From NCBI RefSeq assembly GCF_019399895.1, contig NC_091882.1:372001-436000 (forward strand): a DNA stretch of 64,000 nt, given 5' to 3'. Below are positions 38,687 through 51,300 of this stretch, in pieces. The notes under the pieces were generated by a model. That model ran no database searches, had not been told where the DNA came from, and saw only the letters and a program-made list of their open reading frames with translations. Both the position numbers and the translations under genes were made by a program. Within the stretch, counting starts at the first letter, position 1; each line of letters begins with the position of its first letter. The stretch comes from Cardiocondyla obscurior (Eukaryota; Arthropoda; Insecta; Hymenoptera; Formicidae).

Positions 38687-41600
38687 AAATTGAATTTGAT
38701 TCATTTCGCTCATTATCGTTCTTGCAGTTGATTCGCGTGCTCGCGAAACCTTCAATTACGCCAACGTGATTGCACGGCGACGCGACTAATTACGCAAATC
38801 GACGTTTCGGGGCCGAGAAAAGGACTCCCCGAGCTCTGTTTCGCTCGATGTGAAATAAGACACGTTTCTTTGATAATATCGAACGACGTCGAACGGAGAC
38901 TGCTCATTGAAATTCCACGGAGATACAGCTCGATGTACACTATCTTCTCTCCGGTTCGCTGCATGTTCCGATGATAGATGGAACAAACGAGCTTGCTATT
39001 ACATTTTGACGGACGTTGATCTCGGCAGAGACATTTCCAGCCGTGAGATAGAATTTCTTTTATCTCTTAACGTAAACATAGATATACCCCGCCGTCGTGC
39101 TCCGTTATTAATTCACATTCTAATAACGTTGTTATTAACATCCTAATGATTTTAAACGTTAATTAATATACGCATAATAAATTACGACTTGTGGAAGCCG
39201 CACGAAGGTTTATTAAACCGGCAAAATATTAATATTAAATGCCGCAATAGACCAGAAATAATATCTGGCCCTCTTTGTGCCTCTGTTACATTGTTTATGG
39301 AGGGAAGAGGAGGGCCCTGCAGTGACACACAGACCGCGGAGAATCCACAAAAGGACGTCACTTTAAGCTACCGCCTTTAATCAAGCCTTCGTTATATTTC
39401 GTGCATGCTCTGCGGCAGTGCGGCGACGATAGCGCGAGGTGATTATAAGTTAACGAGGGGAACACTCTCGAGGTTTGTTCTGAAAACAATTACGGTCGAT
39501 ATGTCGATTCTGATACATCTACATACCGCGCACGAAGGTGCGGCGGTGGTCAATTACCGTGTACCGGCCGCAATCATTGTATCGGTTACCCTATCTATGC
39601 CCCGCACTGTCAGCGCGCTCCGCATCACAATACACCCATTCTCTAATTTGAAATAACGAGATATCGGCATATGGTGCATGTTGCCGCGCTACCTCCGCCA
39701 TACGTACCTACTTCTCTATCTACCTACGTATATCTCGCTAGAAACCTCAAGAACACGAAAGCCAAGACGTTTTTCTCTCCCGGAGAGAAAAATGAGCAGC
39801 AAAATTGAAACGTGTACATTACGATGATACTTTTCAAGAGCGCGTATCCGGATACGAATGTAAATTGTATATACATATATTTATTATTTTATTATTTTAT
39901 TGAATTATAGTATTTTATAATACGCTTCGGTCTAAGCAAAATTATAAGAATAATTATTTTAGGAGGGAGGAAGGGAAGAAAAAAAAATAAGATAAAACTT
40001 GTGCTAATTAAACGTAACAAACTCGTGAAATTATTAATATCGAAAGAATCCGGTAATCCGGACACGTGCGAAACGTATTCCAGAAAGGACAATTAAGATA
40101 TCCTTCGAGATGCCGACGTACTAGACTAAAAAGTATCAGACGGTACCGGAAAACCGAGAGATATCCGAAAGAGGTTCGCCCTTTTTACCCTTTATATCGG
40201 TGCAATCTGGCTAGAAACTCCGGCGCGAATTCCCAGCATAATGTACGTGTCCCAGTGTTGCGCTCTTTTTCGCCGCGAATTACCACGGCTTATTCTCGGG
40301 CTGTTTCGTACTTTAATTCGAGGTCGGAGCCTTGACGCTCCCGATAATTTCCCACGAGCTCGCCTCGCGGGTACTCTTACCGAAAAGAGAAGAGATTCAC
40401 ACATTATGCGACGAGACGGACGAGTCGGAAGCGCGACAGAGCGCACGTACGTCTTTTAGAAAACTTATGCGCCTTTGCTCGGCCGCTCGACACCCCTTTG
40501 TGCCGCGTAAACGAATGTTCTCGTTTCGTGCGATGCGCCGCGACCGAGTTGAATGAAATCGCCGACGAGAGAGGAAATCGGCACGAAACGGCAAAAAGGA
40601 AGAGGCTCTTTCACTCTCCTTCTCGCGAGACCTCCTTTCTGTCCAGTAAAAGGCGGGTTTGCACGCTTCAACACGAACGTTCACATCGAATCGAAATTAT
40701 CCAAGGTGAACGCGCCGATCAAACGATTTTTTTCTTTTTTTTTTTTTTTTTTCTTTTTATCGAACTTCCGGCAAATCCGTGTGCCTCAATGTTTTTCTAT
40801 GATTTCATTGACTCTCAAAACTAATTTTTCCCCGCTGCAACGTTAGTGCGGCTTAACTGCTAACGACTTTTGAAACTAATTTCTAATCCTTCATGCGGAT
40901 AATCATGTAAAACAGAAATCAAACGTGCTCTCGGTAAACGTGCATTTCGAATCCTGTATAGATACGTTAGATAATCTAACATTCTATAATTTATGATATA
41001 AATTATTCACGTCGATATTGAGTGACGTGTTTCGCACGGGTTAATGCGACGTGATTTATGCATCGCATGCATAGAGAATTAAAGTTTTACCGCGCCGATA
41101 TCGCGATAAAATCAAATCCTCAGTCGAAAACGAAGTTGTTCGAAGATACAATTTCCGATTTTCTTCGTCGCTAACTTTCTCCGCCGAGCCATTTACGCAT
41201 TACGCCTCGTCTTTTTTGATTTAGATGATTCATGATAAATCGTCGAAAGCGTGAATTTGCGTTGAGACTGAAACTTAAGGCGGGCACAAAAGCCGGGAAG
41301 AAACGGGCGCGGATTGAATTAGATGTCGTCGCAATGCTGGAAATTGCATTTTCGAGCAAGAGAGGGAGAGGGAGGGGGGAAGGTAGTGGAAGAAGCGGAG
41401 GATCGTCGTTTCCCTATAGAATAGGCGAGGTAGAAAGAAGGGGAGAGCTTCTGCATCCACCCTCCGCTCCTTTCCCTTCCCTCCTTTCTCGAGTCATTAT
41501 GCTACCCTTTCATTGCGGGTGACAGAATCCACCCGATCGGGACAAGAAAGCGCGAAATGCGGAATTTGTTATGCCTGCGAATTTAACGACGTTAATATTT

Positions 41601-43791
41601 GGCTGGCGATGGCGGAAGATAAACGGAACAACACGGGGGTGTTTTGAGCTAACGACGGTCCCGAGAATGAATGCCCCTACTAGGAGATACAATTGTCGGG
41701 AGCAAATTCGTGTTGATGCAATCAGGCACGAGGATTTATCTTTTTGCAACGTCTTTTTCAATGTCGAATTAATTCTTCCCCCAATTAGATCTTTAATGAG
41801 TGGCGGAATAAGCGTTAACAAAAAAAAAAAAAAAAAAAAAATTTCAGCGCAAAATATGTTTGCGAAAAATAATGGAATTCCCGCTTGGCCATTAAAATGC
41901 ATGTTTTAGTTAGTTGTTTGTAGTATCTTTTATTTTCGAATAAATAAGCCGTCGATTTTCTTTCGCGTTGAAAAATTAATAAATTAAAGCGAATGAAACG
42001 AACTGATTCGCGCAACGAATAGGGCTCAAAAAGTACACCGGTTCCGTCTCTTCCCTAAGAAGCGGGAAAGAAGAATGGCAGAGTGATTTTATCGAAAATT
42101 CCATGAGCCAGATCCACGCTTGAAATTCTAATAGCCGAACGTGCGGGAAAGGAAGCGAGATCTACATAGAATTGCCGGTAATACGATGGAAAAGTAAATA
42201 TGTACGGTTCGCGCGCGCGAAAACCAACGTCGACGGTGTTTCAACGCCGGATAAAAAAGACGCTCGATAATTAATCGGCGGCACGGTGATTAATCGCGAA
42301 ATTCACGCGGAGCGCCGGTAACGTTACGCGTCTCCAGCGTGAGCGACACTTTCCGCGAGACTGAAATAAGAACAGGAGAGCGCGATTTAATCCAAGCGCG
42401 GGATGTTGAAATAAACAAACCCAGAAGAGTCTAAGCCGTATACGCCGGATACGTACGCTTGTATATACCGGATTCCGCCGTGCACTTCCTCTTGTCCTTC
42501 CGCCAATTTGCAGTCGACCTTTCCCCTTGCAAAAATGCCCCGACTCTGTATTTTCTGGTAAATTTTCTGACGCGCCCAGCCGCCGGATATTTTCGCGGCT
42601 AACAAATCGCGCAAGAAATCACGCCGGAATACAAATCGCTATTTAAATACAGCGAAATGGGGAAATGGTGTTTTGCGATTAATTTTTATGCGTTCGGAAA
42701 ATTAATTCTTGAACGTCTCGATACGCCGTGCATGCGAGTGACGTGTCCAATAATTTATAATTCAAAAACCAAACTGATGATCCGACATTTTTTGTTTCGA
42801 ACGAATTTGCGCGGAAAACACTTTTGAACGTGATGCATGGCGCACTCTTATTAGAATACCGGTTGTATATAAAGTATCGCGATGCAGCCTAAATGGAAAA
42901 AGGTTACGAGACCGATTATCACGTAATTTATACATCAGATTTGCCACTGTGGGTTTTTTTTTCTTTTTTTTTTGCGCCTCTTTTCTCTTTTCTCTTTCGT
43001 CTTCGACTGAGGAGTTTATGCCTCTCTAGGATGATCACTAGCATTTCCTGTTTCGCGTCAATTAAGAGCCCGCTGAAAGCTTCGGAACGTTAAGATAAAT
43101 TTTACTTAAGCAATCGGCCGATGCGTTGTTACATACACGTCACAGCGTCGCGCTCGCTCTGTGCGCCTGTAGAGCTTGTGTTTGCTGCCGTGACAATTAT
43201 TTATCGTCTTTCCGGCTGTTAAAGCCGGCTTTGTATGCATTCGCGGCAGTATAAAATAAAGTTATAACGTTGCGATATTTTTAAAGATTTATGTTCTATC
43301 AGCACATCCAGAAAGATTTACCGATATTTGCTTTTTGTATCGGAAAGGAAAAAAAGAGAAATCGCGAATTGAAAATGTTTAAGATTTTTTTGTTGTAAAA
43401 AATAGAGCCCAAAGACGGAAAAAGATAGTTCTCGTTAATATCGAATATAAAATTAAATTTGATTGTATCGCTCGCTTGAAAAATAATCTAAGAGATCAAC
43501 CCTTCTCTCTCGAATTTTTTAAATTTATTTTTATTTATTTTTTTATTTTCTAAGTACTTATCTATTTTTCACAATCCGCGCGTGTTTAGCAAACAATTAT
43601 TTGCGGACAGCAATTTTTAAAAATATTGAACAGAATATGAACAGTTATCTCTGATATCATAAATGTAATAAATTACATGTTACAATCAAAAGTATATTTT
43701 ATAATCAAATAAAGAGTCGCAGATGGATTTTAACTCCAAATAAATTTCCATTCGAATAAAACATTTATTCCGCAGGTGGAGATAAAGTTAA

Positions 43792-43817
43792 TTTTTTTTT
43801 TTTTTTTTTTTTTTTTT
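43792..43817. repeat. Poly-T tract (26 nt)
   Basis: Uninterrupted T run in AT-rich sequence. Confidence 0.9.
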
Positions 43818-45377
43818 ACTTATCCAAGCCCTTTGCCCCTAAATGAAATTTTTATTCGGATAATGCCAGAACCCGCGATGTGGACTCAATTATAAACTTT
43901 ATTTTCGTATCTCCCGTCGCTCGTTTGTTTTCAAACTCTCGTTCGCTGACCGCGGCTGGCCAGCGTCGTTTTAATCCGTTCTCCACAATCGCGCCCAATC
44001 ATTGAATCCCTTTGGACGAATCGGAGCGTCGACCAGTCCGGTCTGCTACAAAATTAAACGACGCCCGTCGAATCGCGTTTAGACCCTCGGCCGACCGACT
44101 CACCTATATTTTATTGACGTCGCATTTGGACGGTGGGATTGCGTAAATTCAGGCCAGGCTTGGGCGACCGCTCGAAACCCAATTTACACGGTTCATTCCG
44201 GACGATCATCCCGGATGAATCATCCCAAGTGCGTATGCGTATTGCACGAATGAGTTCCCGCTTAAGCGCGCCAGCAAGTGTAATTCATTTCGCGAAAATT
44301 AATCGTTTTTTGAAAAATGCAAACGCGAAGAGCGCGGGGGACTCGTTCCACGCTTGGGCGGGTGCCGTTGATTACGACGCATTAGTTTTTTTTTTTTATA
44401 ATGGATCGCGGATTAAATCGCTTGCTTAGGTTATGAATGCGAATTTTTAATCAATTTTATGACAAGCGTGAAAGTCGCATTGGAGAAAATAAACTCCGGC
44501 AACAATCGCGAGGCGAACTCTTAGGTAACTCGCGAGAGTAGACGATGTAAATCATAAAATTAACTAACAGTTGCGGGAAGAAACTCACGGCGTGTGTTAA
44601 TTTAATCTTAAAAGGTATTATTTTGTTTGGAATAAAATTTAATTTAGGTACATTGTTGACATATTATTAAGTCGTTATTAAAATACGCTCGATTAAATGA
44701 AAATCCAGTAGAATCGCAGTAACATCGTGCTTCGCTCATCGCACTTTGCGTCGAATTAACTGATCAAGAAAAGTCAATATTCGCTCCAATTAGCAGCCGT
44801 AATTTATGATCACTTCAATTTTCTAAACTAACATTTGGAATATGTATCAATGCAATGACGAATGATAGACACGTGTCCCTTTTAGACGAAACACGAGTAG
44901 GGAGTCGAGGTATTTGAAAGCATTCGTTGATTGAATTTAGCCGAAAAAAAAAGCGAGCTATGCCGTTTTCAATATAAATTCAATTGTAAATCATTTCACA
45001 TGGCCTATTCCAATCTTTTTATTTCTGCTGCAATATATGTATCAATTTTTCATGATAAGCCGCCATATGGAAAAAAACTGTTGAAAAATACATATTTACA
45101 TACATATTTAATAGCGTTATATATGTCAGAATAAATACACGATTGTGCAAGCAGATAAGAGAAAAAGAAAAAACCGAGAGAAAAAAAAAAGAGAGAAATG
45201 TCAAAGGGAACTGAGTCGCGTACTGCAAACGGAAAAGCAGTCATCGTCGTGTCTTGAATTACAATATCTATGATTATTTACACCATCGGGGCAATTGTAT
45301 AATTAATTCGCATTGTTAACTGACACGGTATGAGTCGCGCGAATTCGCTTTTAACGCGACAAAGGGAGAAACGTCAC

Positions 45378-45417
45378 GCGTGTAATGCGTGGACCGATCG
45401 CGGTGCGTGTAATGCGT
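45378..45417. repeat. Direct repeat of GCGTGTAATGCGT
   Basis: The 13-bp word occurs at 45378-45390 and 45405-45417, with a further GCGT-rich stretch just after it, 1.2 kb upstream of the first Ig exon. Confidence 0.7.
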
Positions 45418-46604
45418 AACGCGTGCACGATACTGTGGGTGCGGTACAAACGTGGAATACCACGGCGTAAAGGGATTATCGATCGTATCGGAGCCAAACC
45501 GTCCGATTACCTTGATTCTTCCAGCTCCGGCATCGGAGAGCTTAGCGGTTTGCGTGATCGCCGGCATTATCGGCATAATTATTGTGCTCTCTCGTTGCTC
45601 TCTGCCAGCCAGCGCGCCTAATCGATCCGCGTCGGAAATAAGAGTGCATCTCTACGATGTTCAATAAGAAGCAATTAGAACCTCACTATCGTCCAGCAAA
45701 AATGAGAAATTATACCGGGGCGGATGGGTCGCTTCTTCGACAAACTTAGCGCAGCCCTCGAACGGCTACGTCGATATCGGGTTTCGTATAACCGAGCCTC
45801 TTCCTCGACTCGCCGCGCGTGATAATCGCCGGTGCGAGGAACAAAAAGAGCCGCGTAATATGCAATTAAAGTTAATTAACCAAGCCGATCGACGCAACTA
45901 AACGTAAAGTCGTGGATTACGAGCGAATGACGGAATCGGAAGTAGACGTGCGCCGTCGCGCGATAAATGCTGGATAACCGCACGGTTATTAGCGACTACG
46001 CAGTTATCGATTCCGAAGTTACGGGTTTCTAACTGGACTCGCCGCGTTTTTACGTCCGTGCCGTCTGCTATTAATCGACCGCGGGCTCTTTTTCCTCTTA
46101 AGAAACGGCGACAAGTATCGTGGAACTAGGAATTTTTCATCGTTACCTGTTTACACTGTTCACGCATACTGAGCTTCAAAGATTCATTAATATAATAATA
46201 GCAGCTTATCGCAATTATCTATAATATATTATAAAATACTCGATTAGTTTAATTCCTTACGATTTGTTGTAATAAAATTATAATTTTCAAATATTTTTTT
46301 AAAACCGAACACTTATCGAAGTGGTCCTTTTTAAAATCTCGCAATACTTTATTATATTATAAATTACGAGTAATACCATATGCGTATATCTCATGCAGAT
46401 GATTTCTGCGCAGAAAAAAAAAGAAAAAAAACACCAAGTAAACAATTTTATACTCTACGGCACATCACCCTATTTCGCTTTACTCTATCGAGCGAATAAA
46501 ATCTCTGTATAAGGGCGGCGGTATGCGGAAACACACGCGCGTTTATCAGCCCGTCAAAGAAGCGCGACTTCCGAATCGAAATCATTTTTATCTTTCTGTT
46601 ACAG

Positions 46605-46745
46605 GCGAGGGACAATATTTCCGAGTTCGGCCGAGCAATAGCTCCGTGCTGGAAGGCGGCGAGGTGATAATTTCTTGCGAGGTGGGAAACCGAGTTGGTA
46701 CCGTCCAATGGGTCAAAGACGGATTTGCTTACGTCATACAGCAAA
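46605..46745 (+). CDS. Ig-domain exon 1 of a nephrin/sticks-and-stones-type adhesion receptor (partial gene)
   Basis: This internal coding exon is 141 nt. It follows a pyrimidine-rich acceptor ending in ACAG at 46601-46604 and ends at a GTGAGT donor (46746-46751). It enters and leaves in phase 1. It encodes the N-terminal half of an Ig domain: EGQYFRVRP, an N-glycosylation sequon (NSS), a VLEGGEV strand, the first domain cysteine in ISCEVGN, and the core tryptophan in VQWVKDGFA, 11 residues after the cysteine. The GxVQWxKDGFA signature is characteristic of the first Ig domain of the nephrin/Sns/Hibris branch of the irre cell recognition module. Those proteins are single-pass membrane proteins that act in heterophilic adhesion with Kirre/Roughest partners, in myoblast fusion, nephrocyte diaphragms and neural or eye patterning. 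The family call rests on recalled family features, not a search. Kirre/Rst-like or another Ig protein is the alternative. No signal peptide lies directly upstream in frame, so earlier exons must exist. Confidence 0.85.
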
Positions 46746-47756
46746 GTGAGTACAAGAAATTGAAGCATAAATTACACCTACAACTATTCCTTTTCTCAAA
46801 CAAATTAAGTGCTTCAGCAATAGCAAGCTTGAATATTACAAAGCCACGTATAAGAAAATTTTTTAAATTATATTAATTTTTCTTTGTCAAATAAAATTTC
46901 TTTGTCGTTATCTACCGCTTGTGATAGGCTTTAATAAATCCATTTAAAGAGAGAGGAAAATTCGAAAAGTTGTTCGATATAAACGAATTTGATAATAATA
47001 AAGATTTAACGCACGCAGGGCAAACTGCCCATGTTAAATTCGGTAAAGACAGGTAATCCCGTGTTTGCACAATTAACGCCTCGGGAAAGCTCGCTCCTAT
47101 CTAAATCCACCAATTAAAACCAACAAAAGCTGCTTATGTTTTCAATACGAAATTGAATTTCCGGAGGATTGTTTTACACGAGAGTTTTCGGAAACACATT
47201 AACACGCTAATCAAGAACCACCGATGTTACCGCTTTTTTTTTCCTTTTTTTTTTTTTCGTATTCCCGGATTTACGTCGTCATATACATAGCCTACAAACC
47301 CACGTGTTCGATTCATGAAACGGTTTTATAGTGAATAATTAAATTTTTATTGAGAAAGATTAAAATAATTGATTATTTACGATCTTACTTTTTTAATTGA
47401 GAAACGTTATAAATTTATTATTAAATCGTGACTGTAAATAGAAGCCTCGTAGAGCGCGACCATCCCCGGGTATAAGCGGTTAATTACTCAGCGGTCTCAT
47501 CGGCTTCCGCCTATCGTAATCGCATCGTTTTGCCGAGAGTGCTCGCATACCACCCAAATAAGCACGTAATAAACAGAGCGAAAACTACAGCCAAGATATT
47601 AACCACGTGTGTTTGCTCACAAATTGCGATGGTCTTTAGTCACAAAAAAAAAGAAAAAAAAAGAAAAGAAAAGAAAAAAAAATTGATCGGTTAATTCGCA
47701 TTGATCGACGGTTGAAAACGTCTGAAGACGCATAACGGTTCGAAATAATGTTGCAG
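46746..47756 (+). other. Intron splitting the Ig domain
   Basis: This 1,011-nt phase-1 intron begins GTGAGT and ends TTGCAG. It interrupts the domain after the tryptophan-bearing strand. The in-frame reading from exon 1 continues about 43 codons into the intron before a stop, but those residues look nothing like an Ig domain. That supports the chosen donor. The intron holds an A/G-rich tract near its 3' end and no other feature I recognise. Confidence 0.82.
47644..47682. repeat. A-rich AAAG repeat inside the Ig-gene intron
   Basis: Runs of A separated by single G residues, about 75 bp before the acceptor of Ig exon 2. Confidence 0.85.
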
Positions 47757-47930
47757 ATGGGGAAATTGTGGGTCATCCCAGACTGAAGTTAATCGGCGAC
47801 CAGAACGCCGGTATTTTCAACCTGAGAATCACCGACGCATCTCTGACTGACGACGGCGAGTACGAGTGTCAAGTCGGACGATATCTGCGGATCAAACCGA
47901 TTCGCGCCAGCGCTCATCTAATCGTCACCT
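47757..47930 (+). CDS. Ig-domain exon 2 of the same nephrin/sticks-and-stones-type receptor (partial gene)
   Basis: This 174-nt exon follows a TTGCAG acceptor and ends at a GTGAGT donor (47931-47936). It is phase 1 on both sides, so it joins exon 1 without a frameshift; the junction codon AAT encodes Asn. It encodes the second half of the Ig domain: HPRLKLIGD, GIFNLRITDASL, and the DDGEYECQVG motif carrying the second conserved cysteine, 60 residues after the first. It closes with a strand ending in AHLIVT. The D-x-G-x-Y-x-C tyrosine-corner motif is the strongest evidence for an Ig fold. The frame meets a stop about 10 codons beyond the donor, so splicing must occur. Nothing resembling a second Ig domain appears in the remaining 16 kb, so the next exon is probably outside the window. 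Confidence 0.87.
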
Positions 47931-48377
47931 GTGAGTTGAATCACGACGATACATTCTGAGAAAGTTTAACTCGAACCTGTCCGATTCATAAAAGAACGAG
48001 TAAACTTTCCTTATTTTTACTACCAGTCGCTTACGTCGCTGCAGAGACTCTCTACGATTTATTATCTTCATACAGATCTCTCGCCTTAGATATTTATACG
48101 TGGGAATAAATTTTATCTTTTTCTTTTACGGCACAAGGCGCCATGCTAACGAAAGCGACGAAACGTCTGTATATGCATTTATAAATCTCGACGGGAATCG
48201 CCAAGTTCGAAAGATAAACGGAGTCAACTGCCGCGCGAACAACTGTGCGTTAATTAAAATTTCCCGAGCGTGGCCTCGCGATATTCCTCAGCAATCCGGG
48301 GAAATTCCAGCGGCAAGATACGAAAAATACTTGCTCCTGCTTGAGGATAATCGCGACCTGGTCGTTCCGACGATAGC

Positions 48378-48395
48378 CGCGCGCGCGCGCGCGCG
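48378..48395. repeat. CG dinucleotide repeat
   Basis: Nine uninterrupted CG units, which suggests this stretch is little depleted by CpG methylation. Confidence 0.9.
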
Positions 48396-51300
48396 GGCGT
48401 GGTACTTAAAATGCAAAGCGTGCCGTAACTCGAATTACAAACTCGCGATCTCGAAGCCGTGCTTAAAGTTAATTTACGCGGTCGGTACGGGTATTACGCT
48501 GTGTTACGCCCCGCCGGCGTCGCGAAGGGTCGACTTTCGGGATTCTACGAGGGCTGTTGATCACCTTGGTGATGACATGCCGCTTGGCCCGAGAGCGGCG
48601 TTTCCGCACCATCGACAACGTCTCTTCTCCCGCCCTCTCTTTCCCGTTCGCGCTGAATTATGCACAAGTTATTAAGCGCGACAATATGCACTCGTCCGAC
48701 GGACTTCCGCGTAAACTAGTTTCGCGGAACGAAGGTAGTTTTCGCACGTGCGGCGACCCTTCCGCCACGAGAGCCGTTCACGTCGGTTTTTGAGGGATTA
48801 ACGACTTGCCGCCACGAAATCACAACCTTTCCGCGCCCTGGACCGTTCTATCGACCCGCCGCTGTTCTTTTCCACCCGCGCCACGTGCGCGTTCCACTCG
48901 TAGTAATGCATCGCGGGCGCTATGACTGGAATGCAATAGCGCGTTTGCGAGTGCATCGTAAAGCTAATTCCGCGACTACTCCCCGGCGCATCAACGGCTC
49001 CGATGACAAACGTTCGTTCGAAAATAAATTTTTCTTTCGCGCTTTGCGAAACGAGAACGCGCTAGCGAGTTCGATTGGCGTTGATCCATTTACCCGAGAC
49101 GCTTCTCCGATGCAATTACGCTTTGCTTTCTGCTTGGAGAACTGCGAGCTTACGATTGGCCGCTGTCGTTTCTGCAAAATTTACGTTTTTCTATCGTCTC
49201 CGTAACTTTTTCAAAGAGCAAGGCGCACGATCTCGTCTCATTCGAACTAGTCTCGCTATTAACGGCAGCTAATACTTTAAACTTCGTCTCTCAAGCGCCA
49301 CGTCTCACTTAACGATCAATGTAATCGCTAAAACGTTGTTGGGGAAAAAAAAAAAAAACACTTTACGCGACGACGAGCATAGACGTCTTTTTCTTTTTCG
49401 CGCGAGTTCTCGCGTTGGAAACGAGCACCGTTAAAACGATATTACGCCTTGACGCGCGTATTCTTCTTTCCCGAGGGTGAATCTGGCTTTGCATTTGCGC
49501 CGGAGCTTTTAATAAAACGGCCATCGCGGCCGCGGGCGCATTACTAAGTCGTCATATCCGTCAAATCAATCTTCCTCGTCGCGCACGTCCGCGTTCATTA
49601 CGCTCGTATATGCCGGTGACGCTGAAAATACACGGCGGGCACCGTCGGCGATAATCCGCGCCGCGGGTCAAATGGATCATTCGTGGAAATCGCCCCCCGC
49701 GAATCTCGCGCGACATCATAGCCGTGGAATTCTCATGCCCGGATGCGTCTATTTTGTAAACCTGCTCGTGCGTGTGTGTTTTTCCGCTGAGAGTTACGTG
49801 TGCGTTTCTCCCGCATGCCTGATGTGCAAACGCGGGATCAATCCGCGGCGTTAATTACGCGCGTATTTTGCCGATCCCACACCGGTAAGCGAACATAATT
49901 ACATTTCGCGTAACTCGATCGACACCGTTGCCGTCATACTTCCTCTGCCTTAATAATTCAAATCGATTTCTCGTTTATTTCCTGGCCGGTCGTTGTCGCT
50001 ATTATCGCCAAATAGCCAAGTTATTCTGTCACGGGCAGGACTTACGGACATCGGGCGTAACAGGTTCGTGAAAATAATTGTCAGAGAAAAGGTCTTTAAC
50101 CTTCCATCGTTTGCGCCGAGCAGAGAATGAAATGCATTTATCGGATAAAATTAGAGTAGACAGCGCGTCGATATCACGGCGGATATGTCTGATCGATTTT
50201 ACAACGTTCGTGGAAATTTGAGCGAATCGCGTCAATTAACGAGATAAAAATAAGATATTTTGACCGTTAAGAAGATAAATTAAAACGTATAATTGGTTTG
50301 ATGGCGGATTGTCACATCAGTAAAACGTTAACGACATAAAATATAGTGATAGATTTATTACTATTGTTTTTTTTTTTTTCGTTTTCTTTTTTTTTCCTGT
50401 TATTAAAATATATTTTTAATATTTATTATAAAGCATTTATCATAAAGTTTTAGTGGCCTTTGATTCAAAGACAAGAAGCGTGCTAAAAAGACACGTAGGA
50501 AAGAACATTTTGTTCAAACGCTCAATATTCAGGCTTGGCCCGATCAAGATAATGTTATCAATTTGAAATCGCATTTTATTAATCACTACGAAAGCGGAAC
50601 ACGTTTTTCTACTTCGAAACGACAATATGCAAACGAGAAAATAATTGCCGTTTGTATGCATGCCATAACCATTTGAGACTCGTCCTTCTCGCGTTGCAGC
50701 GCGCGTGGAAGTATTTCCGTGTACATGATTATTTCGCGAAAGAGACTATTGGGACACGCGTAATGCGACCGCCGGCTTTGCGCCTGTTCTTTTAATGAAG
50801 CGACATTAAAAACACGTCCGCGTATTCTCCCAAGACGGGCGCGAGTTCTTCGTTTACATTTTAACAATATGATTATGACCGGCTTCTACCGCAACTTCTC
50901 TATTCTTCCACGGCGCGATCGCGATGCGTCTCGGTATTGTTCAATTTAATAGAGACACAAATTTTTCAACGTACCGTGAACTTACGTCGCGGTTATGTAT
51001 TATTTCCCTCATAGGTAGGTGTGGAATAATTAAATGCCCACCAATGTTTTGTCACGCGATATGTAGGCGTAACTGTTCTTTTATATTTCACGAAGAAAAT
51101 TCGGAACGAAAACACGCGGTCGTCATCCTCATAGTTCACGTTTACCGCCACCGTTAGGGCGGAGTTTCGGCTGGTCGATGACGCGGAAAGGGCCGTCAGG
51201 TCTTTTTGGAAAAAGGCTCACGTATCTCTCCAGCATCGTACGAATTCGCGGCGTGATACGCAAAGAATGAGGAAAAGGGGGGGGGGAGAATAAAGGGGCA

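Larger units (their letters stand above)
33476..46604. other. Non-coding stretch upstream of the Ig exons, no gene recognised
   Basis: Probably intron or 5' flank of the Ig receptor gene. It contains a GC-rich purine/pyrimidine-skewed part near 34000-34350 and poly-T tracts, and I see no further Ig-like exon. A hydrophobic plus-strand frame at 45525-45665 is discussed under findings. Confidence 0.55.

Noticed and set aside
40945..40960. TTCGAATCC word resembling a tRNA T-arm
   Set aside because: No acceptor-stem pairing, D-arm or anticodon arm could be folded around it. No tRNA or rRNA was recognised elsewhere either.
47644..47682. Short A/G-interrupted repeats considered as a CRISPR-like array
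   Set aside because: Simple-sequence repeat without spacers, in eukaryotic DNA.
48100..48675. 191-codon plus-strand frame just downstream of the Ig exons, considered as a further exon
   Set aside because: No Ig cysteine/tryptophan pattern, no phase-1 acceptor at a sensible place, and the frame crosses a CG-dinucleotide repeat translated as Ala/Arg alternation.
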